Assembly: GCF_017306585.1 (NCBI RefSeq)
Contig: NZ_JAFKIC010000109.1
Coordinates: 1-64,000 of the forward strand
DNA length: 64,000 bases
From: Mesorhizobium sp.
GTDB lineage: Bacteria; Pseudomonadota; Alphaproteobacteria; Rhizobiales; Rhizobiaceae
Direction: 5' to 3'
Both the position numbers and the translations under genes were made by a program. Below the pieces are notes generated by a model. The model was not told the DNA's origin and did not search any database. It saw only the letters and a program-made list of their open reading frames with translations. Positions 1-9,885 of the stretch are shown here, piece by piece. Position 1 is the stretch's first letter, and every line of letters starts with the position of its first letter.

Positions 1-869
1 CCCAGCATGTTGAGCGCCGCCTCGTTGGCGCCGCCATGTGCGGGGCCCCACAGGCAGGCGATGCCGGCGGCGATGCAGGCGAACGGGTTGGCGCCGGACG
101 AGCCGGCGAGACGAACGGTCGAGGTCGACGCATTCTGCTCGTGGTCGGCATGCAGGATGAAGATGCGCTCCATGGCGCGCGCCAGCACCGGATTGATCTT
201 GTATTCCTCGCACGGCACGGCGAAGCACATGTGCAGGAAGTTCGCGGCGAAGCCGAGGTCGTTCTTCGGATAAATGAACGGCTGGCCGATATGGTACTTG
301 TAGGCCATGGCCGCGATCGTCGGCATCTTGGCGATCAGCCGCATGGAAGCGACCATGCGCTGGTAGGGGTCCGAGATGTCGGTCGAGTCGTGATAGAAGG
401 CCGACAGCGCGCCGACCACGCCGCACATCACCGCCATCGGGTGCGCGTCGCGGCGGAAGCCGGTGAAGAAGCGCGACATCTGCTCGTGCACCATGGTGTG
501 GCGCGTTACTCGGTAATCGAAGTCGTCCTTCTGCGCCTTGGTCGGCAGTTCGCCGTAAAGCAGGAGGTAGCAGACTTCGAGGAAGTCGCCGTGCTCGGCC
601 AACTGGTCGATCGGGTAGCCGCGGTGCAGGAGGATGCCGGCGTCGCCGTCGATGAAGGTGATCTCCGATTCGCAGCTCGCGGTCGAAGTGAAGCCGGGAT
701 CGTAGGTGAAGGCGCCGGTGGTGCTGTAGAGCGTAGCGATGTCGATGACGTCAGGCCCGACGGAGCCGCTTCGCACCTTGAACTCATGCGTCTTGCCGGC
801 GAATTCCAGCTTTGCCGTGGCCTCCTGGGTCTTGCCGCCAAACTCAAGTTTTGTCGCAGCTTCGGTCAT
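1..869 (-). CDS. gltA: Citrate synthase, 3' end missing
   Basis: Condenses acetyl-CoA and oxaloacetate to citrate in the TCA cycle. Translating the minus strand from the ATG at 869 gives about 289 residues before the window edge; the family is usually about 430. Type II citrate synthase features are visible, including a [20 protein letters not shown] stretch, [18 protein letters not shown] and a Gly-rich [16 protein letters not shown] segment containing the catalytic His region. The start is set by a strong AGGAG six bases upstream (on the minus strand). Oddity: the first 25 residues hold two near-identical copies of a KLEFxGKTxE block. The catalytic C-terminal part lies outside the window, so this call rests on the N-terminal two thirds. 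Confidence 0.96.
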   Translation of the reverse strand, partial: MTEAATKLEFGGKTQEATAKLEFAGKTHEFKVRSGSVGPDVIDIATLYSTTGAFTYDPGFTSTASCESEITFIDGDAGILLHRGYPIDQLAEHGDFLEVCYLLLYGELPTKAQKDDFDYRVTRHTMVHEQMSRFFTGFRRDAHPMAVMCGVVGALSAFYHDSTDISDPYQRMVASMRLIAKMPTIAAMAYKYHIGQPFIYPKNDLGFAANFLHMCFAVPCEEYKINPVLARAMERIFILHADHEQNASTSTVRLAGSSGANPFACIAAGIACLWGPAHGGANEAALNML

Positions 870-1051
870 TGCAAACTCCTTTTTGTTTCCTCATGCCGGC
901 AAAGGCAAATTCTGCAAAGCGACACGTCGAAATCACCGGAATGCGCTATTTGCGACCGCATTTTAGGAGGTGCGTGCCAGATTGGGCCAAGGGCTAATGT
1001 TGCACTGCGAAACGCGCCTTTCAATGCCAATCTTCTTAGGCCAGTTTGCTC

Positions 1052-2476
1052 CTAATCGATTTGATCCGCTATGCGCCCCAGGCTTTCCTCGCGTCCCAGC
1101 ACGGCCAGCACGTCAAACACCCCCGGCGAGGTGCTTTTGCCAGTCAAGGCGGCGCGCAGAGGCTGTGCGACGGCGCCGAGCTTGTGGCCCCCGGCCAGAG
1201 CATAGTCGCGGATCGCGGCCTCGGCCGCGGCGGCCGTCCACTCGCCCGACAGCGCATTCAAAGCTTCGTGAGCGCCACGCAAAATCTTGCGGGCATCGGC
1301 ATTGAGCAGAAGGGCCGCCTTGTCGTCGACCGGCAGCGGCCGCGTGGCGAACAGGAAGGCGGCGCCGTCGACGAGCTCGACAAGCGTCTTGGCACGCTCC
1401 TTCAAGCCCGGAAGCGCCGCCAGCAGCTGCGCTCTGTTCTTCTCGTCGAGCCGCGCCGCCATTGCCGGCCCGCCTTCGAGATAGGGCAAGGTGGCGATGA
1501 AGATATCGAACAATTCGGTGTCGGCCATGCGGCGCATATGGACGCCGTTCAAAGCCTCGAGCTTGGCGAAGTCGAAGCGCGCCGCGCCCTTGTTGACGTC
1601 GCCGATGTCGAACCAGGAGATCATATCCTTGATCGACATGACCTCGTCGTCGCCATGGCTCCAGCCGAGCCGCGCCAGGTAATTGAGCAGCGCCTCCGGC
1701 AGATAGCCCATGGCGCGATAGGCTTCCACGCCAAGCGCGCCATGCCGCTTCGAAAGCTTGGCGCCATCGGCGCCATGGATCAGCGGGATATGCGACATGG
1801 AAGGCACGTCCCAGCCCATGGCGTCGTAGATGACCGTCTGGCGAGCGGCATTGGTCAGGTGGTCGTCGCCACGGATGACGTGGGTGACGCCCATGTCATG
1901 GTCATCGACGACGACAGCATGCATGTAGGTCGGGTTGCCGTCCGAACGCAGGATGATGAAATCGTCGAGATCCTTGTTGGGAAAGCGCACCTCGCCCTGG
2001 ACACGGTCCTGCACGACGGTTTCGCCTTCGGTCGGCGCCTTGATGCGGATCGCGCCCTTGATGCCGGCCGGCGCCTCCGACGGATCGCGGTCGCGCCAGT
2101 GGCCGTTGTAGCGCGGCGGCAGGCCTTTGGCCCGCGCCGCCTCGCGCATCGCCTCGAGCTCGGCCGGTGTCTCGTAGCTGTAATAGGCCTTGCCAAGTCG
2201 CACCAGTTCCTCGGCCACCTCGCGGTGGCGCGGCGCGCGCTCGAACTGCGAGACCGCGTCGCCGTCCCAGGAGAGGCCGAGCCAGGTCAGGCCGTCCAGG
2301 ATGGCGGCCGTCGCCGCTTCGCTGGAACGCTCACGGTCGGTGTCCTCGATGCGCAGCACCATAGTGCCGCCTGTGTGCTTCGCATACAGCCAGTTGAACA
2401 GTGCCGTCCGCGCGCCGCCGATATGCAGGTAACCGGTGGGCGAGGGGGCAAAACGGGTGACGACCTTGTCGGACAT
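1052..2476 (-). CDS. gltX: Glutamyl-tRNA synthetase
   Basis: Charges tRNA-Glu (and in many alphaproteobacteria tRNA-Gln, which is later amidated by GatCAB; that part is family knowledge). Class I signatures are present: [12 protein letters not shown] near residues 10-21 and the KLSKRHG version of the KMSKS loop about halfway along, in the context [21 protein letters not shown]. Length is 474 residues, usual for bacterial GltX. An open frame extends upstream to 2542, but I chose the ATG at 2476 because the product then begins [15 protein letters not shown], the normal family start, with GAGAG just before it. It lies upstream of gltA on the same strand with a 182-bp gap and is divergent from comEC. 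Confidence 0.95.
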   Translation of the reverse strand: MSDKVVTRFAPSPTGYLHIGGARTALFNWLYAKHTGGTMVLRIEDTDRERSSEAATAAILDGLTWLGLSWDGDAVSQFERAPRHREVAEELVRLGKAYYSYETPAELEAMREAARAKGLPPRYNGHWRDRDPSEAPAGIKGAIRIKAPTEGETVVQDRVQGEVRFPNKDLDDFIILRSDGNPTYMHAVVVDDHDMGVTHVIRGDDHLTNAARQTVIYDAMGWDVPSMSHIPLIHGADGAKLSKRHGALGVEAYRAMGYLPEALLNYLARLGWSHGDDEVMSIKDMISWFDIGDVNKGAARFDFAKLEALNGVHMRRMADTELFDIFIATLPYLEGGPAMAARLDEKNRAQLLAALPGLKERAKTLVELVDGAAFLFATRPLPVDDKAALLLNADARKILRGAHEALNALSGEWTAAAAEAAIRDYALAGGHKLGAVAQPLRAALTGKSTSPGVFDVLAVLGREESLGRIADQID

Positions 2477-2579
2477 GGAACTCTCGGTATGCATCTGAAA
2501 CGGGGTGCTGAATGCGCGGACTTTCGCGCTTTGCCGGTTCATGTAGCATAGGGTGTCGAGGGCGCAAGGGGCAGACCCG

Positions 2580-5039
2580 ATGACTGGAAGGGGCCGGGGC
2601 TCGGATCAGGGCGCGGACGCCATTGTCGGCGTCAGCGAACGATCCCTGTTTGCCAGCACCGCCCCGCTGCCGACGGCGCCGGCATCTCCGCCCGCGTTGC
2701 GGCCCGGCGACCAGCCCTTGCCGGCAGGCATCGATACGCCCGTCACCGTCAGCAAAACCGGCCCGGTCGTTCGCCTGCGCCGGCATCTCGGTCGGCTTTC
2801 GCCATCGGGAATCCGGGCAAGCCTAGCTTACGCCGCGACCCTGGAGCTTGATCGCGGCATTGCATTCCTGCTGGTGCCGGTGTTCCTGGCGCTGGGGGTG
2901 ATCTCCTATTTCTCGCTGGCGGCTGAGCCCGGCTTTGTCCAGCCCATCGCCATCACCGTCTTCTTGACGGTCTGTGCGGTCGTTTCGCGATCCTGGCCCA
3001 GGACCCATCTGTGCTTCATCGCGGCGCTGCTTTGCGCCCTTGGCGTGCTTGCGGCCAAGATCGAGACCTGGCGTGCGGGAACCCGCATGCTGGGGTCCGA
3101 AATCGCCACGCAGGTCACGGGCAGGGTCGTGTCGATGGACCAGATGGAGACGGGGCGTATCCGGTTGACCATAGATGTGACGTCGACCGCGCGGCCGAAG
3201 CTGCGCTATGCGCCGGAACGCGTCCGCATTTCGGCGGTCAAGATACCGGCCGGAGTGAGGGCTGGTTCGCTTGTCAGTGGCTACGCCCGGCTGTTGCCGC
3301 CGACCGGCCCGGTGCGGCCCGACAGCTACGACTTCTCCTTCGACAGTTATTTCTCGGGCATCGGCGCCAGTGGATTCTTCATGGGCACGCCCAGGCTCGT
3401 TGCCGTTGCCGACAATGATGCACCGCTGCTGGCGCGCCTGTCGTCATCGGTCGAGAATGCCCGGCAGGATATTGCCGACCACATTCGAAGCCGTGTCGGC
3501 GGCGCCGAGGGCGAGATCGCCGCGGCATTGATGGTCGGGGTGCGCGCCGGCATCCCCGATGAAATCAACGAGGCGATGCGGCGGACCGGTATTTACCACA
3601 TCATTTCGATTTCCGGGCTGCACATGGCGCTGGTGGCCGGCACCGTCATGATGCTGATGCGCGGCGCCTTCGCCCTGTTTCCGGATTTCTCCTCGCGCCG
3701 CCCGGTCAAGAAATACGCTGCGGCCGTGGCCCTCTTCTCGATCGCTGCCTACCTCGTCATTTCGGGTATCGTCGTTGCGGCCGAGCGCAGCTTCATCATG
3801 CTGGCGGTCATGCTTGTCGCCGTTCTGTTCGACCGTGCGGCGCTCACCATGCGCAATCTGGCGATCTCGGCCCTTGCGGTCATTGCAGTCTCGCCGCACG
3901 AAGTGGTCGGCCCAAGCTTTCAGATGTCCTTCGCGGCCACCGCCGCGCTGGTCGGCGCCTATGCGGGCTGGGCCGATCATCGCGCGGGAAAGGCAAGGCC
4001 GCCGCCGCCAAAACGATCGCCGCTCGGCTTCCTGATCCACCGGTTTCTGCTGGCGGCAGGCGGACTGGCTATGACCTCCATCATTGCCGGCAGCGCGACG
4101 ACGCTCTTCGCGGTCTGGCACTTCCAGCGCGTCTCGCCGCTCAGCCTGTTCGCCAATCTGGCGGTCATGCCGATCGTCTCAGTCGTGATGTTCCTGTCGG
4201 TTGCCGCCGCCTTGCTGATGCCGTTCGGCCTGGACTGGCCGGCACTCTACCTGATGGGCAAGGGGCTGACGGCAATGATCGCCATATCGGCGTGGATATC
4301 GGAGTTCTCGCCTGTCGACGCGGTCGGGCTGATCTCGCGGCATTCCGTTCTCATGGTCACGGTTGCGCTGATCATCGCGACTATGGCCACGACCTGGCTC
4401 AGGCTGACGGCCATACCCTTCGCCCTTGCCGGCCTGCTGTCCGTTTCGGATACACGCACGCCGGACGTGTTGATATCGGAAGACGCCAGGCTGGTCGCGC
4501 TGCCAGTCGGAGGCGGCGAACTCGCGGTCAGCCGCGCCCGTCCCAATGGATTCACCGTCGACAATTGGAAACGCGCGCTGAAATCCGAGACCATCGTCCT
4601 GCCTGAAGCCTTCGGCACCGGGGACGGACAGTTCGATATCTTCGATCCCGCGCAATTGCCGGCGGGAGCCCCGTTCTATTGCCTTTCCGGTCTCTGCATG
4701 GCCCGACACCCAGCGGGCGCCATCATTGCCTATGTCGAAGATCGCAAGGACACATGGAAGGCCTGCGGCTATGCCAATTTGATCGTCGTCAACGATGCCA
4801 CCGGCTACGATGCCTGCCACGATCCGATGGTTCTTGTCGTCACCAAGCGGCAGCTTGCCCGCAACGGGAGCGCCGCAATCTTCTTCGACCATCAGTCATC
4901 AACGGCTCCTGCCGAGATACAGTTTGCCGTCGACAGGCCATACCGGCCTTGGCACGAGCAACGGAAATTTTCTCGCGAGGCGAGGGGTTTGCTGCCCTAT
5001 CAGAAACCTGAAAAGCCGGATGCCGTCCCTGCTCAATAG
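2580..5039 (+). CDS. comEC: ComEC/Rec2-family DNA uptake channel protein
   Basis: Predicted inner-membrane channel for uptake of single-stranded DNA. The 819-residue product has a disordered Pro/Ala-rich N-terminus (about 75 residues), two hydrophobic helices with an intervening OB-like soluble domain (DUF4131 region, about 100-270), then the Competence domain with the diagnostic [17 protein letters not shown] segment around residue 340 and about eight further membrane spans. The C-terminal 170 residues are soluble and are a shortened relative of the metallo-beta-lactamase part; I do not see the HxHxDH metal motif. An upstream GTG at 2553 is in frame, but the ATG at 2580 has AGGGG eight bases before it. 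The stop overlaps the lexA stop region tail-to-tail by 7 bp. Natural competence cannot be inferred from this gene alone. Confidence 0.9.
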   Translation: MTGRGRGSDQGADAIVGVSERSLFASTAPLPTAPASPPALRPGDQPLPAGIDTPVTVSKTGPVVRLRRHLGRLSPSGIRASLAYAATLELDRGIAFLLVPVFLALGVISYFSLAAEPGFVQPIAITVFLTVCAVVSRSWPRTHLCFIAALLCALGVLAAKIETWRAGTRMLGSEIATQVTGRVVSMDQMETGRIRLTIDVTSTARPKLRYAPERVRISAVKIPAGVRAGSLVSGYARLLPPTGPVRPDSYDFSFDSYFSGIGASGFFMGTPRLVAVADNDAPLLARLSSSVENARQDIADHIRSRVGGAEGEIAAALMVGVRAGIPDEINEAMRRTGIYHIISISGLHMALVAGTVMMLMRGAFALFPDFSSRRPVKKYAAAVALFSIAAYLVISGIVVAAERSFIMLAVMLVAVLFDRAALTMRNLAISALAVIAVSPHEVVGPSFQMSFAATAALVGAYAGWADHRAGKARPPPPKRSPLGFLIHRFLLAAGGLAMTSIIAGSATTLFAVWHFQRVSPLSLFANLAVMPIVSVVMFLSVAAALLMPFGLDWPALYLMGKGLTAMIAISAWISEFSPVDAVGLISRHSVLMVTVALIIATMATTWLRLTAIPFALAGLLSVSDTRTPDVLISEDARLVALPVGGGELAVSRARPNGFTVDNWKRALKSETIVLPEAFGTGDGQFDIFDPAQLPAGAPFYCLSGLCMARHPAGAIIAYVEDRKDTWKACGYANLIVVNDATGYDACHDPMVLVVTKRQLARNGSAAIFFDHQSSTAPAEIQFAVDRPYRPWHEQRKFSREARGLLPYQKPEKPDAVPAQ

Positions 5040-5791
5040 CGCCTGATGAGGCCGACGAGCTTGCCTTGCACCTTGACCCTGTCCGGCCCGAAAATACGCG
5101 TTTCATAGGCTGGGTTCGCGGCTTCGAGCGCAATCGAGGCGCCCTTGCGCCGGAACCGTTTCAGCGTCGCTTCCTCTTCGTCGACCAGCGCCACGACGAT
5201 CTCGCCCGGGCTTGCCGTATCGGCGTTGCGGATGATGACGGTATCGCCATCGAAAATGCCGGCCTCGATCATCGAGTCGCCCTTTACCTCCAGCGCGTAA
5301 TGCTCGCCACCCATGATCATGTCCGGGGGAACCGAGATCGAATGCGTCTGGTGCTGGATGGCGTCGATCGGTACACCGGCGGCGATGCGGCCCATGACCG
5401 GGATTGAGACGGCGGAAACGGCATCGTCGTCATTGCCGGCCGCCGGCACGCGCGATGGCGGCGTGGCCGGCTTGATCTGCCGGCCAAGACCACCTTGTCC
5501 GGGATTGACCTGACCGAGGCTGCCCTGGATGACGCTTGGCGAGAACTTCTTCGCCGCGTTGAGGCCGGGCGCGATCGAATCGGGCAACCGCAACACTTCC
5601 AGCGCACGCGCCCGGTTGGGCAGGCGCCGGATGAAGCCGCGTTCTTCCAGCGCCGTGATCAGGCGATGGATGCCCGACTTCGAGGCCAGGTCCAGGGCTT
5701 CCTTCATCTCGTCAAAGGACGGGGGGATGCCGCTTTCCTTGAGCCTTTCATGAATGAACATCAGCAGTTCATGTTGCTTGCGCGTCAGCAT
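5033..5791 (-). CDS. lexA: LexA SOS repressor
   Basis: Transcriptional repressor of the DNA-damage response; it self-cleaves when RecA is activated. The 252-residue product starts [13 protein letters not shown] and has the N-terminal winged helix (residues 1-70), a longer than usual Gly/Pro-rich linker, the Ala-Gly cleavage site in GRIAAGVP (A138-G139), and the catalytic dyad S173 (KGDSMIEAG) and K211 (ATLKRF). An open frame continues upstream to 5854, but those codons overlap the promoter and the SOS box, so the ATG at 5791 is preferred. In many rhizobia lexA directly follows moeA; here a 10-kb catabolic block separates them. Confidence 0.96.
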   Translation of the reverse strand: MLTRKQHELLMFIHERLKESGIPPSFDEMKEALDLASKSGIHRLITALEERGFIRRLPNRARALEVLRLPDSIAPGLNAAKKFSPSVIQGSLGQVNPGQGGLGRQIKPATPPSRVPAAGNDDDAVSAVSIPVMGRIAAGVPIDAIQHQTHSISVPPDMIMGGEHYALEVKGDSMIEAGIFDGDTVIIRNADTASPGEIVVALVDEEEATLKRFRRKGASIALEAANPAYETRIFGPDRVKVQGKLVGLIRRY

Positions 5792-6151
5792 GGCGGCCCC
5801 CAAGGCATTGAACGAAGGGTCTGAACCAGAATCGAAAAAACAAACCCAGAACAAACACTATCTGTTCCAGTTGTGTTCCGCAACCGTTTAAAGTTTAGTG
5901 AATTTGTTAAGGCGGCTGAAATTATTTGGCCGCCGGAACGATGCCGAGGGTGGTGGCTTCCGAGACCCTCATGAGCCGCCATATTGAAATTGTTTTGGTT
6001 AATAGGCTGTGGCCTAGCCCCTGCAGAATCCTGGCCTCAATCGATCATGCGATCTTCAGGAGGCCGGTTTGCTCGCCTGGCAGGCCGTAGCCGCCGAGAA
6101 CGAAACGAAGCCAAAACGCCAACTGTCGCGGGTGCGGAAATCCGGCAGCTT
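5792..6151. other. lexA promoter region and left border of accessory block
   Basis: This gap holds the lexA promoter with an SOS box at 5864-5878. Further right, at about 5912-5935, is a short inverted repeat with six-base arms (GGCGGC / GCCGCC) around an AT-rich loop. A 77-codon open frame at 5984-6217 runs into the dehydratase gene on the other strand, has no ribosome binding site and no recognisable domain, so I do not annotate it. The segment marks where synteny with other rhizobia appears to break; I see no insertion-sequence ends or target duplications. Confidence 0.6.
5864..5878 (-). promoter_or_regulatory. SOS box (LexA operator) of lexA
   Basis: GTTC, seven bases, GTTC: exactly the direct-repeat operator known for alphaproteobacterial LexA. 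It lies 73 bp upstream of the chosen lexA start, consistent with autoregulation. Additional GAAC half-sites are at 5823 and 5849. Confidence 0.88.
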
Positions 6152-7126
6152 TCAAGCCGCCGGTATGGCTCCGGCCAGCACCTGCGCATAGGCGCCCGCA
6201 TCGATATTGCCGCCTGATATGACGCAGACGACATTGCCGGTTGCCTGCTCGCTGGACAGGGCGGCGGCAAGCGATGCGGCTCCGGCGCCCTCGGCCACGA
6301 TCTTCGCCTTAGAGAACAGAAGGCGCATAGCTTCCGTTACCTGATCGAGACTGACGGTTATGGCTCCGTCGATAAGCTGGTTCGCGACCGGCCAAAGTTC
6401 CGGCACCAGCGAGGGGCCACCAATGCTCTTGATGAAGGAAGGCCGCGTCGTGATCTCGACGATGCGGCCAGCCGCCAATGCGGCCGTGACCGGAGCCGCG
6501 TTTTCGTCCTCGACCGCGAGCACCCTTGTTTGTGGCCGCAAAACCTTGACCGCACTGGCGACCCCGGTCGTCATGCCGCCGCCACCGTAAGGCGTCAGCA
6601 CGCAATCGACCTCGGGCAGGTCTTCGACGATCTCCAGGCCCATGGTGCCGTTGCCCGCCAGAACCGCCTGGTCGGTAACGGGATTGATCAGGAGTTCACC
6701 GGCGTCCGGTTGCTCGGCGCCGACGATGTACCGCCACCATGCCTCATGGGAAACGAAGCGCACCTCTCCGCCGAGCCGCCGAACGCCGTCGATCTTGGTC
6801 TGTGGCGCGCCGGCGTACATGTAGGCGGCCATCGGAACGCCAAGCGTCCGAGCCGCCCAGGCCATCCCGTAGGCCATGTTGCCGGAACTGACGGTCGCCA
6901 CGCCATGTCTTAGCGCCTGGGCATCGCGCGACAGCAAGGCATTCAGCGCCGGCCTGACCTTGAAGGCGCCGATTGGCGACAACGTCTCGAGCTTGAGGAA
7001 GATACGCTGGTCGGCCCGGCCGAGATCGACGGGCAACAGCGGTGTTCGCGGCAGCCAGGCACCAAGCCTGTCACGCGCTGCAGCGATCTCGTCGGGCGTC
7101 GGTCGTCGCGTCGGCGCGAAACTCAT
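6152..7126 (-). CDS. PLP-dependent serine/threonine dehydratase-like enzyme
   Basis: Fold type II PLP enzyme of the threonine/serine dehydratase family, 324 residues. The PLP lysine is K56 in PIGAFKVRP, the substrate loop is SSGNMAYG, and the phosphate-binding loop is PYGGGGMTTG. There is no C-terminal ACT domain, so it resembles a catabolic dehydratase rather than the allosteric biosynthetic IlvA. Its start codon overlaps the stop of the GntR gene by 4 bp, so the two are translated together. The substrate is not certain: L-threonine or L-serine are the family default, EutB of hydroxyectoine use is a close relative, and the neighbours here suggest an amino acid linked to tryptophan breakdown. 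The function is inferred from family only. Confidence 0.8.
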   Translation of the reverse strand: MSFAPTRRPTPDEIAAARDRLGAWLPRTPLLPVDLGRADQRIFLKLETLSPIGAFKVRPALNALLSRDAQALRHGVATVSSGNMAYGMAWAARTLGVPMAAYMYAGAPQTKIDGVRRLGGEVRFVSHEAWWRYIVGAEQPDAGELLINPVTDQAVLAGNGTMGLEIVEDLPEVDCVLTPYGGGGMTTGVASAVKVLRPQTRVLAVEDENAAPVTAALAAGRIVEITTRPSFIKSIGGPSLVPELWPVANQLIDGAITVSLDQVTEAMRLLFSKAKIVAEGAGAASLAAALSSEQATGNVVCVISGGNIDAGAYAQVLAGAIPAA

Positions 7127-7896
7127 CCGGAAACCGCTTTCAGGCTGCCGGCGCGTGCGGCGTAGGTGTTGGCGCCGGTGTCTTCGCTATGGACATAGAC
7201 GTGCAGCGTGTAGCCGATATGCGCGGTCATCAGCGCCTTCGCCCGCTCGGCATCGCGATCGAGCGCGGCTTCCATGATCGCGGTGTGATGCTCGATCGCG
7301 ATCGCCTCGCGCAGGGCATCCATTGCCTCGCCATAGCCGTCCTTGAGGCCAGCCGCCGCCCGCAGCGTCGGCGCCAGCCCTAGAAAGCGGTGATGTCGCC
7401 GTAACTGGTCCGCGATCGTCGAGCGGAAACGCAGCAGCCAGTTGGACGTCGCCGCGCTCAGCAGCGCCGCGTGGAACGCCTCATGGCTCTCGTCCCATTG
7501 GTCGACGGCCGCGTCGGAGGGATCGTCGACCGCGGTTTTGCAGCGGGACAGCCGGTAATGGGCGGTCACGACGGCATCTTCCCATTCGCGGCCGCCTTTC
7601 GCGATCGATTCCAGGAACAGCGGCAACTCGACGACCAGTCTCGCCCGCGCCAGATCCTCCAGTTCGGCACGGGAAACCGGGGCGACGGCAAAGCCGCGAT
7701 TGCTGATGGCGGTGACGAGGCGTTCGGCTTCGAGTCGCGACAGGGCTTCGCGCAGCGGTGTCCAGCCAACGCCATAGGTGCCTCGCAGCGCACTGAGCTT
7801 GAGCGGCGCGCCCGGCATGAGGCGCGTGGTCAGGATATCGCGCCGCAGCAGCTGATAGGCCGCTTCCGTCTTGGTCGAATTGGTCTGGTCCTGCAT
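7123..7896 (-). CDS. GntR-family regulator, FadR/FCD subgroup
   Basis: DNA-binding repressor-like protein of 257 residues. The N-terminal winged helix (about residues 10-75) contains WTPLREALSRLEAERLV, the standard GntR recognition region; the rest is an all-helical FCD ligand domain with conserved Asp/His metal ligands (DESHEAFHAALL, and a later His-rich helix near HHTAIMEAALDRD). It is translationally coupled to the dehydratase and divergent from the ABC transporter/kynureninase operon. Paired AT-rich palindromes in the divergent promoter region are its likely operators. The ligand is unknown; tryptophan or a kynurenine-pathway intermediate is the natural guess from context. Confidence 0.9.
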   Translation of the reverse strand: MQDQTNSTKTEAAYQLLRRDILTTRLMPGAPLKLSALRGTYGVGWTPLREALSRLEAERLVTAISNRGFAVAPVSRAELEDLARARLVVELPLFLESIAKGGREWEDAVVTAHYRLSRCKTAVDDPSDAAVDQWDESHEAFHAALLSAATSNWLLRFRSTIADQLRRHHRFLGLAPTLRAAAGLKDGYGEAMDALREAIAIEHHTAIMEAALDRDAERAKALMTAHIGYTLHVYVHSEDTGANTYAARAGSLKAVSG

Positions 7897-7924
7897 CGCG
7901 ATCCGTCCATCGTCGGGCTTGGAA

Positions 7925-7966
7925 AATTATATATGATGGGGAGACATGGCAAGAATTATATATAAT
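7925..7966. promoter_or_regulatory. Paired operator candidate for the GntR regulator
   Basis: A perfect 12-bp palindrome ATTATATATAAT lies at 7955-7966, and a one-mismatch copy ATTATATATGAT at 7926-7937. They are 29 bp apart (about three helical turns), directly between the GntR start (7896) and the transporter start (8050), and stand out against the GC-rich surroundings. They could serve both divergent promoters. Assignment to this regulator is inference from position and symmetry. Confidence 0.65.
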
Positions 7967-8049
7967 GTTTGACATGCACCGACGGACTGCCCATGATCGC
8001 CGCAAGTGCCGTCCCGATGAGCGGCGCTAATCAAATCTGGGAGGAAATG

Positions 8050-9036
8050 ATGTTGAAGTCGAAATCCGCTTGGCTATCGGGACTGGCCCTGGCAGGGGCA
8101 TTGATGATCAGCGCCGGCAGCGCCGCGGCCGATCAGATTCGCATCGGTATTGCCAATTTCGGCGAGCACCCTCAGCTCAACGCCGCTATAGCCGGCTTCA
8201 AGAAGGCCTTGACGGACAACGGTTTTGTCGAGGGCAAGGACGTCGTCTACACGGAAAGCCACACGAACTTCGACGCCTCGCTGGTGCCGCAGATGATCGC
8301 CAAGCTTCAGGCTGAGCAGCCGAAGCTGATCTACACCATCACCACGCCTGTCTCGCAGATCGCCAAGAAGGCGCTCGCCGGCTCCGGCATTCCGATCGTC
8401 TTTGCCGCCGTCACCGATCCCGTGGCGGCCAAGCTCGTGCCGTCGTGGGATGCCGGCGACGAAGGCATGACCGGCGCCACCGACCTGCAGGACGTCGCCG
8501 CGGTCATGGCCTTCACCAAGAAGCTGCTGCCGAATGCCAAGCGCTTCGGCGTGCCTTACAATCCGGGCGAGGCCAACGACGTTGCCCTGATTGAAAAGAT
8601 CAAGGAGGCGGCGCCGGCGGCGGGCTTCGAGGTCGTGGAAGTCGGCATCGACAACGTCAATGACATCCAGCAGCGCATCGCTTCGCTCGCCGGCAAGGCC
8701 GACGTGATCTATGGCCCGACCTCGAACCTGATCCAGCCGGCGATCGCGGCTGTCTCCGCGGCCGCCCGCCAGGCCGGCATCCCGGTCGTCAACGCCGACG
8801 ACAGCGCGGTCCGCAACGGCACCGTGCCCGCAAGCTTCGCGGTCAACTATCAGCAGGTTGGTGTCAATGCCGGCAACATCGCCGCCGAAATCCTGAAGGG
8901 CAAGGACCCCAAGACGATCGCGCCGTCGCGTCCGGCCTACAAGGATCACATGGCAACGATTTCCCGCAAGGCGATGGCCGCCTTCGGCATCGAGATACCG
9001 GCTTCGATGGCCGATTGCGGCTGCATCGTCGACTGA
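8050..9036 (+). CDS. ABC transporter substrate-binding protein, TrpX type
   Basis: Periplasmic binding protein of 328 residues with a clear Sec signal peptide (about residues 1-27, KSK then a hydrophobic run ending GSAAA). The mature part matches the ABC_sub_bind family (PF04392) in style: QIRIGIANFGEHPQLNAAIAGFKKAL, then ITTPVSQIAKKAL and VFAAVTDPVAAKLV. That family includes streptococcal TrpX for tryptophan and related aromatic amino acid binders. The start at 8050 is chosen over 8047 because it is five bases from GGAGG. It is the first gene of an operon with the ATPase, the permease and kynureninase, which supports an aromatic amino acid or kynurenine as ligand. Confidence 0.83.
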   Translation: MLKSKSAWLSGLALAGALMISAGSAAADQIRIGIANFGEHPQLNAAIAGFKKALTDNGFVEGKDVVYTESHTNFDASLVPQMIAKLQAEQPKLIYTITTPVSQIAKKALAGSGIPIVFAAVTDPVAAKLVPSWDAGDEGMTGATDLQDVAAVMAFTKKLLPNAKRFGVPYNPGEANDVALIEKIKEAAPAAGFEVVEVGIDNVNDIQQRIASLAGKADVIYGPTSNLIQPAIAAVSAAARQAGIPVVNADDSAVRNGTVPASFAVNYQQVGVNAGNIAAEILKGKDPKTIAPSRPAYKDHMATISRKAMAAFGIEIPASMADCGCIVD

Positions 9037-9099
9037 CATCGGCTTGCAAAAAGGGTGGCGGCGCCAAGTGCCGTCACCCCTTGATGTCAGGGAGGAACG

Positions 9100-9879
9100 A
9101 TGCTGGAAATCCGATCCGCGCGCAAAGTGTTCTACAAGGGGCAGCCCGACGAGAAGGTCGCGCTCGACGGCCTCAGCCTGTCGCTGGCCACGGGCGAGTT
9201 CGGCATCGTCATCGGCTCCAACGGCGCCGGCAAGAGCAGCATGCTCAACGCCATTTCTGGCGCTCTCGTGCTTGATTCCGGCCAGATCCTGATCAACGGC
9301 GCCGATGTGACCGATATGCCGGTACACAAGCGCGCCGCGAAGCTGGCCCGCGTCTTCCAGGACCCGATGCGTGGCACCGCCGCCAGCATGACGGTTGCCG
9401 AAAACATGCTGCTGGCCGACCTGCGCAGCCAGAAACGCACATTGCGGCAGGGGCTGAACCCGGCCAGGCTTGCGGCCTACAGGGAGCGGCTTGCGATACT
9501 GGGGCTTGGTCTCGAGAACCGTCTCGATACGCGCGTCGACCTGCTGTCGGGCGGGCAGCGGCAATCCCTGTCGCTGATCATGGCGGTCGGCGGATCGCCC
9601 GACCTGCTGCTGCTCGACGAGCATACGGCCGCACTCGATCCGCGCACGGCCGAAATCGTCATGAGGGCGACGGTGCGCGCCGTCGACGCGTTGAAGCTGA
9701 CCACGCTGATGGTGACCCACAACATGCAGCACGCCGTCGACCATGGCAGCCGGGTGATCATGCTCGACGCCGGCCGCGTCCGTCTCGAGGTTGCCGGCGA
9801 AGAAAAAGCGAATGTCACCGTCGCCGACCTGATCGGCCATTTCTCGGTCAAGACCGACCGCATGTTGCTGGCGAGCTGA
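9100..9879 (+). CDS. ABC transporter ATP-binding protein
   Basis: Cytoplasmic ATPase subunit of 259 residues that powers the transporter encoded by its neighbours. Walker A is GSNGAGKSS, the signature is LSGGQRQSL, Walker B is LLLLDEHTAALD, and the switch histidine is in MVTHNMQH. A strong GGGAGGA ribosome binding site precedes the ATG. It lies 63 bp after the binding-protein gene and 6 bp before the permease gene. The arrangement of binding protein, ATPase and single permease is that of TrpXYZ-like systems. Confidence 0.92.
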   Translation: MLEIRSARKVFYKGQPDEKVALDGLSLSLATGEFGIVIGSNGAGKSSMLNAISGALVLDSGQILINGADVTDMPVHKRAAKLARVFQDPMRGTAASMTVAENMLLADLRSQKRTLRQGLNPARLAAYRERLAILGLGLENRLDTRVDLLSGGQRQSLSLIMAVGGSPDLLLLDEHTAALDPRTAEIVMRATVRAVDALKLTTLMVTHNMQHAVDHGSRVIMLDAGRVRLEVAGEEKANVTVADLIGHFSVKTDRMLLAS

Positions 9880-9885
9880 ACCATC

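Noticed and set aside
1046-2551. 501-codon plus-strand open frame
   Set aside because: It is antisense to gltX, which has the HIGH and KMSKS motifs in the right places.
5984-6217. 77-codon plus-strand open frame between lexA and the dehydratase
   Set aside because: No ribosome binding site, no family resemblance, and it overlaps the 3' end of the dehydratase gene.
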